Below, piece after piece: positions 29,601 through 44,600 of a stretch of DNA of 64,000 bases. Position numbers and translations under genes: made by a program. Below the pieces are notes generated by a model. It saw nothing but the letters and a program-made list of their open reading frames with translations, did not search any database and was not told the origin of the DNA. The stretch lies in assembly GCA_026874595.1 (NCBI GenBank), contig CM049313.1, positions 33,383,159 to 33,447,158 of the forward strand, given 5' to 3'. The first letter of the stretch is position 1, and every line of letters begins with the position of its first letter. This stretch comes from Sipunculus nudus (lineage: Eukaryota > Annelida > Sipuncula > Golfingiida > Sipunculidae).

Positions 29601-32600
29601 TGAGATTAACCATTGATAGGTAGGAATAATATTGATAATTGAAAAAATTGATACATTGTGTCATAGAGGAAATTATTTTTAAAAGTCACCTAAATGCATG
29701 GTTTACATCAATAAAAGTAGGACTTATTATATTAGCCAGCTGTATTTAATTGTGAACTGGCTCTAGTGATTGCATAAAAACACCTTTAACAACTCTTAGT
29801 CAAAACCTGTTGACAAATTGAAAACACTTGTGTGTATAGAGGTGGCTGTCAGTACATGTTTAAAGTAAGAATTATATATTTTAATTGGTCTTTAATAAAT
29901 CACACTAGTGACATCTGTTGGTGGTGACCTGCAAAATGTGCAAAATACCAATACACCATAAAAGGTCTATTTCTGGAAGTGATATGAGTAAGATACCATC
30001 TTAATCTGTTAAATGGGTTCCTCACAGAAGATTGTAGTTATGATCCTTTTATGCTTGTTTTCATTGCAGGATACATGAGTTCAGCAGACAGTGACAACTG
30101 TACTGTCTGTCCAGCGGGGAAGGACTGTTCAGACCCAGCCCAGCCTTCACTCAGCCCTCCAGACTGCCCTGCTGGATCATACAGTGCTCAAGGGACTGCT
30201 GGCTGTACTAGCTGTAGTGCTGGTAGGCTAAACTAAAGTAGTAAATGCACAAAGAAATATCAATTTAAAATATTGTTGTATATTTTTCTGTAGTTTCTGT
30301 GAGCTGGCAATATTTCTCATATTTTCCTTCAACCAGTTAATTGAGTAAAATTACTTGCTCACTCTGTATAAATTGCCTGCTCAAGTCTAAATAAAAATTC
30401 ATTGTATCGCCAGACATAGTCTGGAGATACTATGGTTTAGGCACGGTTGCGCCGCTGCCGCCGCAGAGATTTCTCTTGGACACAATAACTCAAAAAATAT
30501 TTCAAGGATCTTTTTCAAACTTGACACATTTATAAATATAGGTGAGAGGACGAAGCCTATTTAAAATGGGGTCATGACCTCAACTAGGAGAGTGACCTTG
30601 ACTTTGAATAGATCCATTTTTGGGGAAAATCACACAAATTCTTAAATATCTCAAGAAATCTTTCATGGATTTATCCAAAAATCAAGTTGGACAAAGATCT
30701 TGGATAGTGATGTCATGTACCGGAAACTGGTGGTGCCACCTAGTATCCTTTTCTTGTTTTTGTGCCGTTTAACACCCCCATCATCGCCACTTGACAGTAC
30801 TTTTAGCATCACAAGTCAAAAACTGATTGACAGATTTCTTTAATATTATGCATGTACATAGGTATGGGTAATGGGATGATGTATATTAAAATTGGGGTCA
30901 TGACCTTTCCTTTGAGAGTGGCTTTGACCTTGAATATTACCATATATGGTGAAAATCACATAAAATCATGAATATCTTAAAAAGGGATGCATGGATTGGT
31001 CAAAAAATCAAGTTGACGGAAGATCTTGGATAGTTTTGTCTTTTGCAGAAGATAGGTGGCGCCACCTGTTGTCCTTTTCTTGTTTTTTGCGCCTTTGAAT
31101 ACCCCATCATTGCCACTTGACAGTATATACTGTGAGCATTATAAGTCAAACAGTAATGGACAGATTTCTTTCCTGTTATGCATGTATATAGATATGGTTT
31201 ATGGAATGAGGTATATTTAATTTTAAATTTAATTTTAAAATTTAATTTAATTTAAATTATTTTTTTTTAAATTTAATTTTTTTTTCAAATGTTGGATATT
31301 TTGGAATGCAGTTTATTGATTTGGGGTCATGACCGTGACTATGAGAGTGACCTTGACCTTGAATATTCCCATATTTGGTGAAAAACAAAATCATGAATAT
31401 CTTAAAAAGGGCCACTTGACAGCACTGTGAGCATTATAAGTCAAAAACTAATGGACAGATTTCTTTTATATTATGCATATACATAGATTTGGAAATGGGA
31501 TGAGATATATTTAAATTTGGGTCCTGACCTTGCATATGAGAGTGGACTTGACTTTAAATATTGCCATATATGGTAAAAATCACCAATAATCATGAAAATC
31601 TCCAGTGAACCTGGGGGATTGCTTCAGCTAGTGGTCTGCACATGGTGTTGCATCATGTTTTGCCCAAACATCAGCAGTTCTGGGCCATGGTCAGATTCTA
31701 TAAATAGATATGATGGTCAGTGATAAATGAATTAGTGCACTGGGTGTACCACAGAGTCACAACTGGATCATTTTCCTTTGAGAGTGGTCTTGACCTTTGG
31801 ACGAAGACTATTTAAAATGGCTCATGAATGTTGCCTATATGGGCCTTGACAGTATTGTCAGCATTATAAAATAAAAATTAAAAAGTTGTTGGAAAGTGTT
31901 GTCATGTGCTGGAAACTAATTGGCAGATATCTTTCATATTATGCATATAGATAGATATGGGTAATGTGATGAGTCATTTGCTGGGAACTGCATGGTGGCA
32001 CCCCCTACTCTATTTTCTTGTTTTTCCACAATTTATGCTATTGATAAGGAACAAATGACAATTTTTATGACAATATAACAATTTATTACAAAGAACAAAA
32101 TATGATGTGAAACAAAATATAACAGATATTATTATTTCATTCTCAGACAATATACCTCACTTACATATTGAGGTGTGTTTATCATCATTAAATATATACT
32201 TCTATTTATACATAACCTTTTACATAACAATTGCCTTCACTTTAAATATTCCTATATTTTGTACAAATGTTTCTCACATTCATTGCTAAAATACAAATAC
32301 ATCACATTATATCAACAAAATACCACAAAACCTCATTTGTCTGGCGATACTATGGCACCAGCGGTGCCAAGAAATGTCTAGTTATTTTTGGTGTGGAATA
32401 GAACATCATAATGTTTGTTAATAATCTACTTCATACTGGCCACTTCTTATCACAGTATGTGAGGTGTAACTATCATGATTATAATTCTCAGTGTAGTTTT
32501 TTCTCTGACAGGTTTCTACAGTGCAGCAAACAGTCCATCCTGTACAGAGTGTCCAGCAGGAAAAGACTGCACCAACCCAGCCCAGACCAGCCCACCAGAC

Positions 32601-35600
32601 TGTGCTGCAGGCACATTTAGTCCCAAAGGAACTGCTGGCTGTACAGCCTGCCCTGCAGGTGGGTGAAATCATGTTACGATATATTCAGCAGCATCAGAAA
32701 CACCAAATATAAGGTTGTGGTTAAGATCTTTTATGGGTACCTCTGTCTTACTTGTATTCCTGTTACAGATACTTGAGGAGTTTTCTTGATGAATAGATTC
32801 AGAGGTCTGTAAACTCTAATATTGACTTCTCTGTATTAAAACAACAACAACAAAAATACAGGTCTTAAAATTGTCTGAAATTTTGAGGTTCATTGTTCAT
32901 TGTACTGTTTGAATCAAATTAGTTATCTAGCCATGGGCGAATCCAGGATTTTGGTAAATTTTAGAATTTACACCAAGTAACTTTTATCCTGGAAAAAGTC
33001 CATAAGTAGCCAGGTCAGGATTGGGTTTAGCCATAAAAATAAGGAAAATACTGCAAGAGAACAATAGTGTCTCATAGTAAAGGGGGTCAAACCACGACCA
33101 TTGCATCCTCCTCAACATCCACCCCTGCCACCTGTCCAGCCTGCTTTAAGCCATTTTAATTGATGGAATAGGTCAGATTTTGATGAACCTGATCATGGCA
33201 CATATATGTTCAATGTTTACTCTTTCCCTCACACAGGCTACTACAGCGCTGCAGGTAATGCTAGCTGTACAGAGTGTCCAGCAGGTAAAGACTGCTCCAG
33301 CGCTGCCCAGCCCACGTTTGATCCCCCTGACTGCGCTGCGGGCACATTCAGCACTAAAGGAACTGCCGGCTGTACTGGATGTTCTTCAGGTAAGTAACCT
33401 CTACTGCTGCCATTTTTTTACCCAAATTTATTTTTTTAGCACAAGAAATGGCACAAGTTATGCAGTGTGCTACTATGTTTGAAATGAAATTTCTGAGAGG
33501 GATCTTTCTATGCCTGTTTTGTTACATCCAAAGTGGTATGAGCAAGGCCTGTCCTCTGTATGTCTTTCTGTTTTCCTCTGGGTGTCAACATAATAAACAT
33601 GCACTATTAAAATATCTCACCCAAAACTTTGTAACCAGCACAATCTACATGTATTTAATGAGGTCAAAGGTCATAGAGGTTCAAGGGGATGTCATTGATA
33701 AGTTACTTGGAATATAATGGATTTTCATGAAACTCAGTATGAATATTCACTACTAAAGTATCTCACCTGATTTCAGTGCTTAGCAAAATTTTTGCTTATT
33801 TAAGGAGGTCAGAGGTCATGAGATGCAAAACTTCCCATACCCCACCCGGCAATGGAACGTGGTGAGAATGTGGTGCGGCCATTAAGTAAGGTTTTGGGAA
33901 TTTTTTACTCCAGTGAAGGGGCCTTCCAGATATTTTACGAACATGGGGTGCGGCCATTAGACGACGTGCGGCGGCAAAACGCGGATCTACGGTATTTCAG
34001 GAGATGAGAGGTCATTGATCTGTGTGGAGGTGCTGTGATAACTCCCCAGATTTTAACGGATTAGGACAGGTGTATTTTTTATGACATGAACTTGTGGTCC
34101 TCTTGCTTCCCTCAAGTACTGACTTCAGTATTCTGTTATTTCAGGTTATTTCAGCATGGCTGGCCAGGGATCATGTACCATCTGTCCAGCCAGTAAAGAC
34201 TGCTCAAACCCAGCAGTACCCAGTGGTGTCCCCCCAGACTGTCCTGATGGTTCCTATAGCAACCAAGGTGACCCAGGATGCACTGCATGTCTTACAGGTA
34301 AATATGGCGGCTGTTCTGTTTTGTAACTGAAACCCCTCAGATTTAAAAATCCTTAACCTACCTACCTGTCCTCTTCATGCCCATGGTGGCATATGAGGCC
34401 ATAAAATCCTAAAAGAGCCCATTAATTTGAAATATAAATATTTAAGAACAAAAAACATTAAAAATAAAGAAAATGGCAAAAAAGTTTTTGAATCATGAAT
34501 TTTGATTGTCTATAATTTTGAGTCACCTTTCAAGAAATTGATGTGAACTCTGCCTCATGAATTTCTTACAGACTCATTCTACAAAACCTCAATAAACCAT
34601 TGAAAACAGATGGTGCCTTAATGTTAAGCATATATAGTGAAAATGTATTATTAAAATGTTCAACTTGCAAGTAAGATGTCAAAATTGTAGTCTAGTTATG
34701 ATGTTGAAAACAGTGATGAATGTAGTTAGAGTTGATGTTTTACATTCTTATTGTTTATTCAGGTTTACAGTGAATTAATTTTATGTACAATTATGTACAT
34801 TTTTATATAGAGAACATTTCAGACAGATCAGCCAAAATATCTATAGGGTCTTAAACAAACAAACCCAGCAAAGTTTTAAATCACGTATCCAATGTTGTAT
34901 TTAGATTCTGAAAAACAAGTCAAGTTCAAAGTTCTTTTAGAGCAGTTGGCAGAGAGTAATTGATATATGGTTCATTATTATTTTCACTTGTTTTTATTTC
35001 CAACAGGTTACTATCGGACTGTCAATGAAACAGCATGCACACCCTGTCCTGGAGGCTATGACTGTACAGATTCTACTGTCCGCCCTGTAATGTGTGCTGC
35101 AGGAACCTACAGCAGAGCTGCTGACATAGCGTGCCGGGCATGTGCACCAGGTAAGCAGATAAGTGTAGAAAACAGTTGTAGATAAGAGAACCTTATAGAG
35201 TCACATGACTAAATTCTTTTTATCAAACCATTAGACATGATAATTTGCCAGTTGATTGTGAATTCCTCTTTTGGTTGAATATATTTAGCTTTTGATTTTG
35301 TATTTTGGTTTACCATATTATTGCCTTGGCCAAGGATTTTGCAGGCAATTTTTTAGGGTCTGTTTTTTGTTTTCTCTTTTTTCATTTGTTAGCAACATTA
35401 TCCAAAAATATTTGATGAAATTTTAAGTATAGCTGGGCAATTACAAGGAATGGTTGATTAAAGTTTTTGGTGATACGGATAACCATGTGGATCCAGGAAT
35501 TTTTTAAAAGAAAATGCTGCATTTCTGACAATGCCATATGATTGGTTGAGCTGCCTTGTTAAGTTTGTTGCTACCATATGGCACTCAGTGTATGAACTCT

Positions 35601-38600
35601 ATAATGTTCAGTGATTGTCCTGCTGTGTTTATCACACAATTCTGATAATTCCATAATCCATATTGAGGTAATGAGCTGTTTGGTGGAGTTCTGTGCTCTC
35701 TGAGTGCTTTTCTAGTTATGATTGATATTGCTATGTAAATTAAGCAAAATCTTATTAATGCAGCAAGTAATGACCAGTGTGTAGCACCTAGCTGATATTG
35801 CCTATGTTGACAACAAGGCTGGCACCTTAACATCCAACTATTATTAGTCTTGTCACAACCTTAAAATACATGGAAACTCATCAGCAAAAATGTTTTCTTA
35901 CATCTTTATCATTAAGTATTCCAAGCCGGCGTTCAAAAAAAGGTCATACCATTCTCAATTTTTACATTGCCACAAGCAGGCCTTGATATTTAAATACCTG
36001 TGATAATGGCCAAAAGTGATGAATAAGATAAAGGTTTAGTGATATTCAGAAATATAAATTTGAATGCAGAGGAATTGTCAAAGGGTGACATATGAGAGGT
36101 ATATCAAAGATTAAGTCAACTTTATTGGAAGTGGCTTATTATATGTGACAGATACTCTTAGGGCATTAGACTTCAGTCAGTTCAATGCAACATGATTTGA
36201 CTGCACCTTGAATTAAAAGACATTGAGTTATTGGACTGAATAATTACATTTATTCTTGTTTTTTTCCCAGGCTTCTTCAGCAGAGAAGGTGCAGCAAACT
36301 GTACAGAATGTCCAGCCGGGAAGAACTGCAGCAGTCCAGCAGTCACTGGCCTCGAGCCTCCAGACTGCGATCCTGGCTCATACAGCAATGCTGGAGATGC
36401 AGCATGTAGCAAGTGTATCGCAGGTACAGAGTTTATGTTTAAATCATCAGCATGAAGGTGATGGTGCCCTTATATATAATAGGCAAAATCAAAAGCAATG
36501 TTTGGGTCATGTGTTATGTTTGATCAAATGCCAGTTGGATGTAGAAATTAAATATGAGCAGAACACGTTTCAATATTCATTTTTGGCTGATCACCAAAAG
36601 ATAGCTGAAAGCACAATTTTTTTCAGCATTCTCTTTTGGCTAATCGCCCCTTTCTCTCAATTTCATGATCATTGTTAAGCTTTTGTGATTCTTTGTTCAG
36701 AGATGCGAATTCTGCTGTGTTTTACAGGATATTGTTTATCCAAGATTAAACATGTGATATGAACACAGGCTGTTCATTCTGATAAGTTCATTTGGTTTGG
36801 TAAAAAATGATTTATCTAAATATTTAAAATATCCTTCTAATGCTTTAAACATGAATTTTTGTGAGAAAATGGGAACAAAAATCATAGAAGCATGATTATT
36901 TCTTCTTTTGCAGGAATTTATTGTACTGAAAAGTGAAATCAATCCTGTTTAAAAGATATTGGTGTTAGCAATTTTTACAGAATTATGGCTTTATTGATTT
37001 CTTAAATATATACATGTAATATTTATTTCTCTGACATGGCATTGATCAAAGGAAATGAACCTCAATCATTGGACACTGTATATACATACAAGCACAACCT
37101 GCATGTGAAATTTTGCATATTCATGATCTAATTTGCATGATGAACTTTCCTCACCCCTCGAGTGGTTTACATGTAACATCAGACCATTTGTATAATAAAG
37201 TAGTTCCCCAGCAGTTCCTTGATTACTATTACCCTCGTTGGCTCGATATGATGCATGATTAATGTTCTGTGATGGTCTCACTCATCTGAAAATCTGGACA
37301 GGAATAAGAACAGGAAAATAAATGATCCCTCAAGGAGACTTGTACCAAAATACATTAATTTATTGTTTGTCTTGTCTACCATACAGGTCTGCCTGTTTAC
37401 AAAATTTCATTAGGTAAAAAAATTAGTCATTTAGATAACAGTGCTCAAAATCTGTTCTAGTTAGACCCTGAAAGTGCATAATTTACTAAAATGAGAAAAA
37501 CCTTGACAAAGTTTCAGCAATAAAAAAAAAGGGAAAGGATGAAAATGGAATGTGAAAAAAAATCAATACTTTTGTGACTTATATTTATTAACTCAGGTTT
37601 CAAAAATGTAAAACAGCATAGCTTGGGGAAAAAAATGTAATTATAATTGGATGTTTATTGCGTTTAGGAAGTGATTTGTCTTGTCTCTTGTGACAGTTCT
37701 TAAGTATCATACCACACGCAATATGAATGAATCAGTGAAAGCATTTTCAAAAGATGCCACAATGATAAACCAGGAAATAAAATCACAAGTCAAGGTCATT
37801 ATGTGTATATTCATTATTTGCTATTATACCATAAATTATTCATTGTTCTCTTCTTATATCTGATGCTTTTGGTTTCCTAAATATTAGAATTCAACAGAAA
37901 AAAAATCAGGTGAAAAGATCTGTGAACAGAACAAATAATTTATGCACACCTGATGAGATTTGTCAAGCTTTCTTTTAAAACTTGAGCTGCAGGATTTGTG
38001 AAGGTGTTCTTGTATGTGGTAATATTTATCCAGTTCAAACCCAGATCTGATATCTTTCATTAACTACAAAGTAGAATGTTCTAGCTTACACTTAAAGTTA
38101 AAACAGTAAAAGTTGCATATAAAGTGTCTGAGTTTAAGTGAACAAATTTGGTTTTCTTTACCATATTCAGATGATTGAGGTCTTACTTTATTGTGATCTG
38201 TAATTCTTCATGTATACACCCTTATTATCCATTAATGTACCAGACCACCTGATTAACATACAATCCATGTTAATTCATATCTAAATCTGACCTGTCAAAT
38301 ACACCTGATTATATATTATAATTTGCACAGTGCATACAAGTCAGTAATAAATGCACATTATAAATTCTACATGTTTATTGATTTGTCTTTACAGGGCTGA
38401 GGTGATGAAGATATTTCAATATATATTTTTATTTTTAATTTATGATTTTGTGTTAAAAATGTTGATTTTGAACTGTTTATTATGGCCAAAGTTAATTTCA
38501 ATGTGTATGTTTCTTGCTTCATGTTTCGGCAATTCCTGTGCATGTTATCCTTAATGTATGTTAATGCATATATTATATTTACAAAAATTATCTTTGTGTC

Positions 38601-41600
38601 ATTTCATGTTTAAAATAAGTTAATATATTATTAATATAAGTAAGTGCTTTTGTATATAATATTTGTATCATAACACATTATAGAACCTGACATTTATATT
38701 TGGCTATGTTTATATGTCATAAATAAAATGGTATGTTTGCTTGTTCATCACAAAGAATATTACATTTATATATTGCTTATGATTTGCATTCAACTAAGGA
38801 CATAAAGATATAGACATATAATGCATGCTTCTTTGGTTTATACTAGAACCTTGAATATTGTTTAGTTCAGTCCACTTAAGGTTAATTGAACTGAAGTGTG
38901 AAATTATTTGAGCAAAATCAAATTTCTCTTTGCTGATCACTTTCACTCTTTTGCTCAATTTTTGCATTGCAAGTGGTTTAAATATCCCCTATAAATTATT
39001 GTCTGGACATCTAACTACCATTATTTATACTATCACAAAGGCTGAAGCTTTTGGCTTGTACAATATTTACCATGGACGCATGTGTATATATGTCTCAAAA
39101 TGTTTTGTCACTAGTTTAATATGTTACCATTTATTCATTCTTCAATGTTTATCTTTTTTATGATGAATTATATTTTACACCTGTGAACTTCTGATATTAA
39201 AATAAAGAAATAAAGTGCTTAACTTACCCATATATTGATAAATATGCCTTTACCTAAGAAAATCCATAAGATAAATGGAATGATTATATAGTGAAACCCT
39301 GATAAGAGGACCAATTATTAGACTGTAAAATAGCAGTGATATACATTTAACCCATTTATGTTTGGAAGGAACCAGAATAAAGTGGTCACCATAGAAGCAG
39401 AGTCATGATATGATGCTGGTCATCAAGCAGGGTTTCATTGTTTATGTATATTTCTTCATCTGTTTTAAATTGGTATAAAAGAGATAGAAACTAAACCTTT
39501 TTTCATCCCTCCATCCCAATATGTAATGACAACCTTTAAAAATATGGAAATGGGATGGTTTTATACAACTTACATGGAAATGGGATGGTTTGAGACCTGC
39601 AACTTGGAAAAGTTTCTTTGGTGGTGTGTTTTGTTTATGGATTACTGACATTTATACTTTTGTTGAAACAGGTTACTACCAGACAGCTGCTGGACAGGCT
39701 GCATGTACACAGTGTACGGCAGGTAAGAATTTTGTTTACTTATAAAACTGCTCTATTCATGTCTGATTTATATTCAGCCAGGGCTATACACAAAGTTTTA
39801 CAGTATCCATTAATGTGAGACAGAAATGATCTATAGATGACTTTACTTCTGTTCAGTATAATGTGGCATGTTTTTTTTGCCAAAGGATCTGCATGATAGA
39901 ATGGATTTTTTAATTGTATTAGATGAAATGTGAGGTAACAGAATTGCAAAATTGTGGGTTTCAACATGTCCAACCCCTTACAAAGGGCAAGGGTTTAACA
40001 ACACCTTTACACTGTTTCTGTGAATAATGAAAATATTGTCAATGTCATTATATCATTTATGTGGATTCCAATGATAAAAGTCCATTTACTATGCCTGAAG
40101 GTCATCTATAATCACCATTACATCCATCTAGGCACTGTCATGAAGGTCATCATCATTGCAACTCATTTCAAAATGTATTAGATGAGAATATTATACATAC
40201 ACATATTTGATAGGTTTATATAGATTTACAAAGATTTATATATATATTAAACTTTTTCAGGTAACAAGTGCCCCAGCAAGACTTCAGCACCCGCAGCATG
40301 TCCAGCTGGGACATACCAAGACCAAGATGGGATGGAAACATGCAAAGCTGTAAGTGTCAACAGAAAACACTGTCACACTGTGACTTAATGTAAAATCTGA
40401 ATACTTTTATATTTTGAAGGATTCTAGTATTATATCTATAGTAATGTTTTAACTTCATGCATAAATAAATCCCATTATTTCTTATGATTTTACAAAAGAA
40501 AAAATGTCCTCTAAAATTTGTATTTGTAGGTTGGTTTATTCATACTGAATTAACGGCGTGATGAACAATTCAGTTAGACGACAGAATATAAATTTTTATG
40601 CCCCCGCCACAAAGTGTCCGGTGCATATAGTTTTCCCCATGTCCGTCCTTCCGTCATTCCGTCATTCCGTCATTCCAAAATCAAACAGTTGTACGGACTT
40701 TTTTTCTCAATGCCTGCAGATATTGGCCTGATTTTTGGTGTGTGGGCAGATATTGACCAGTTACAGATCAAGTTCGCGTTTCGTCCCAGTTGACCTACTT
40801 TTGACCGTTTTACGGCTCCTAAACTTAGAAAATTTCATGAAAAATAGAAATTTTCATGACAAACACACATGTACGGACTATTTCTCGCAATGCCTGCAGA
40901 TATTGGCCTGATTTTTGGTGTGTAGGCAGATAATGACCAGTTACAGATCAAGTTCACGTTTCGTCCCGATTGACCTACTTTTGACTGTTTTACAGCTCCT
41001 TAACTTAGAAAATTTCATGAAAAATAGAAATTTTCATGACAAATACACATGTAAGGACTTTTTTTTGCAATGCCTGCAGATATTGGCCTGATTTTTGGTG
41101 TGTGGGCAGATATTGACCAGTTACAGATCGAGTTCGCGTTTCGTCCCGGTTGACCTACTTTTGACCGTTTTACTGCTCTTGAACATAGAAAATTTCATGA
41201 AAAATATAAATGTTCATGACAAATACACATGTACGGACTTTTTTTTGCAATGCCTGCAGATATTGGCCTGATTTTTGGTGTGTGGGCAGATATTGACCAG
41301 TTACAGATCGAGTTCGCGTTTCGTCCCAGTTGACCTACTTTTGACCGTTTTACTGCTCTTGAACATAGAAAATTTCATGAAAAATATAAATGTTCATGAC
41401 AAATACACATGTACGGACTTTTTTTTGCAATGCCTGCAGATATTGGCCTGATTTTTGGTGTGTGGGCAGATATTGACCAGTTACAGATCGAGTTCGCGTT
41501 TCGTCCCGGTTGACCTACTTTTGACCGTTTTACGGCTCTTGAACATAGAAAATTTCATGAAAAATATAAATGTTCATGACAAATACACATGTACGGACTT

Positions 41601-44600
41601 TTTTTTGCAGTGCCTGCAGATATTGGCCTGATTTTTGGTGTGTGGGCAGATAATGACCAGTTACAGATCGAGTTTGCGTTTTGTCCCAGTTGACCTACTT
41701 TTGTACGTTTTACGGCTCCTAAACTTAGAAAATTTCATGAAAAATAGAAATTTTCATGACAAATACACATGTACAAACTTTTTTTCGCAATGCCTGTAGA
41801 TATTGGCCTGATTTTTGGTGTGTGGGCAGATAATGACTAGTTACAGATCGAGTTCGAGTTTCATCCCAGTTGACCTATTTTTTACCATATGACAGAGATC
41901 CTGAACATAGAAAATTTCATAAAAGACAGAAATTTTTATGAAAAATGCACATGTATGGACTTTTTTTCACAATGCCTGCAGATACTGGCCTGGTTTTTGG
42001 TGTGTTGCTTGATAATGACCAGATCAAGTTTGCATTTTGCCCTTGTTGACCTACTTTTGACCATACGACACCTCCCGAACTTAAAAAAATTTTACAAAAT
42101 TTAACAAATGTTTCTAATTTGCCCCAGGCGAGGGCATTCGTGTCGTTCCGACACATCTAGTTTATTCAACATAATCAACCTCCTTTTTCTGTGGTATCTA
42201 ATCTTAGTCCATCATGCAGAGTCAGCAAAATTATTCTCTGGAGACGTATATAGATACAACATGATGTGCGATGATTGTATATGACATGATGTCAGTTTAT
42301 TACATTGTTCACGATGATCTGCTCTCCCTTCAGTGCCCGGCTGGTTACACAGCTGTAGGAACAGGGAATAACATATGCACGATATGTCCTGCCAATCATC
42401 AGTGCTCCAACTCTGCTGTATCCCCAGTCCCCTGCCCTGCAGGAGAGGTAAGATTTGATGTATGATTAGCTATAGCTATCATTATTTAGGGTTATAAACT
42501 TATGATTTTACATTTAGCCAGTTTTAAAAAAAATCCTTGAAAAATTATGACATAGCTATGTTGTGTAATTTAGATCTAGAGGGTGGTACATTGATTCTGA
42601 GTACCTTAAAAGAAAATGTCTTGTCAGTGCTCAAGTTTTCTATTTAGATATTTTTTGTGGAATAATATGATTAAATTAATTAATTGAATGATTCAATAAA
42701 TAATCTATCAAATAATTAAAACAATTAAAAAATAATTATAATACAAATAAGTCAGTATAATTCGTACAAATCAAACTTCTTATTTATTGTCTTGTTATTG
42801 GCAGTTTTGGTTATTTTGTCACTGAGACTATCTTAATAATTATCAAATGAGTTGAAGTTTTATCCTAAGGAACCTTCAGATGTTTATAATGAGTATTGAG
42901 TTTTGCTTATTTTCCAGAGTTTCATTTGATATTTTCAGACATCCAGTGCAGGAGCAACCAGTTGTGAGAAATGTCCAGTTGGAAAGATCTGTGGTTCTGG
43001 AGGCTCTACTACATGTTCTGTAGGTGTTCATTAATTCACTATGTATAATATGCCTTACTAAGATCTGTGTGTGATTGGGTTAACAAACTAGGATTTAAGA
43101 AAACTGTGGTCGCCTGTTTGTTCAACAAGGTTTCAAATTTGCGATGTTTGCGAAAGAGAATATATCACAAAAATGAAACCATCATGAATAAGAGGACTCT
43201 CATCGAAGGCAATTCTAGACTGATATTATGAATAATAATTGATCCTATACATGTTATCATAACCTAAGATAGTTATCATAAATAATCATCTTTAAATAAT
43301 CTGCCAACCATAAACAGGAATTTCTTCTCATTTGATATTCACTTGGGTCCCTGTCCAATTCTTTTTTTGATTTTAAGAACATATTACTTTATAAAATTCA
43401 TTCATAAAATGATGGATATACTCTGAAAGAGGTTATTTTATGGTGAGATTGCAAAAATTTAACCCTGGCAAAACAGTGAAAAGGTATAAAATCTAAAAAA
43501 TTTCACCTTATATAAATAAGACTACAGACTTTAAAGATAATCATAAATACATTAATAAATAATCTAAGACTGCATAAGTGTAATAAGTTTTCAAAATACA
43601 GTAAACCATCAAAATTAAGACGACCATTGGGACCTTGATAAAGTGGTTGCATGTGCAAAGTGTTTGTTTAAGCAAGGTATGCAGATTGAGCTCGAGTGAA
43701 AAAGAATCAAATCCTGTGAAAATTGATTGAGGGTTTAGGGTGGTTGCTAAACAAAGGAGGTAGTTAAGCAGGAGTTTACTGTACTTTACAAATAAGAGCA
43801 TGGACTTAAGACTAAACAGTATTCCATAAATCAGATTAAGAAATTAAGAAATTCATCCATGGTATAATGAATACACTAGAATTATACTACACAAGGTTGA
43901 AGACATAGCTGTGTGAAAGGGTCTGTAAATAGATTTGGATTTTATAATAATGATAATAATGTTTCAATATGTAGATGGTTTATTTATTAGCATAATTAAA
44001 ATCTATACCAATAATGTTCCAGACTGGTGAATATTCAAACGGGACCCACTGTATACCATGTATGGCTGGATACAAGTGCCCTGCTCCAGACCAGAGCCCC
44101 ATCATCTGTCCAGATGGCTACTACCAGGACGCCACGAGTCAGACGGTCTGCAAAGCTTGTCCTCAAGGGCATGCATGTACTGACAAGACTGGGTCTCCAG
44201 TGCCATGCAGTGGCGGTTTCTTCAGCCCTGGAGGTCAATTTAATTGCACGGTTAGTATATACCTATGATCTGTTGGGGAAAGGTCATTGTTTATTGCTCA
44301 AGATTTCAGACTTCGAAACATAGGTCTCAGGCTAAAATCCCACCAGAAGCCACCCTCATAAATGTTGGTGAAATGGTAACCAGATCTCATAACTTCACTT
44401 ATCTCTTATCAACAGGCTGCAGATGATTACTAGCCCAGTGCTTCCATATTCCTACCAGCAAGTCTCAGACTTCTACACTACCACATAACTTGCTTCTTCC
44501 ACCTGCTCTGGAATCTGTTTCATGAATAATGAACAAGCCTGCCTGTATTCAGGATGATATCACAACTGCCTTTCAGATCTAACAAACCAAATTTAAACAG

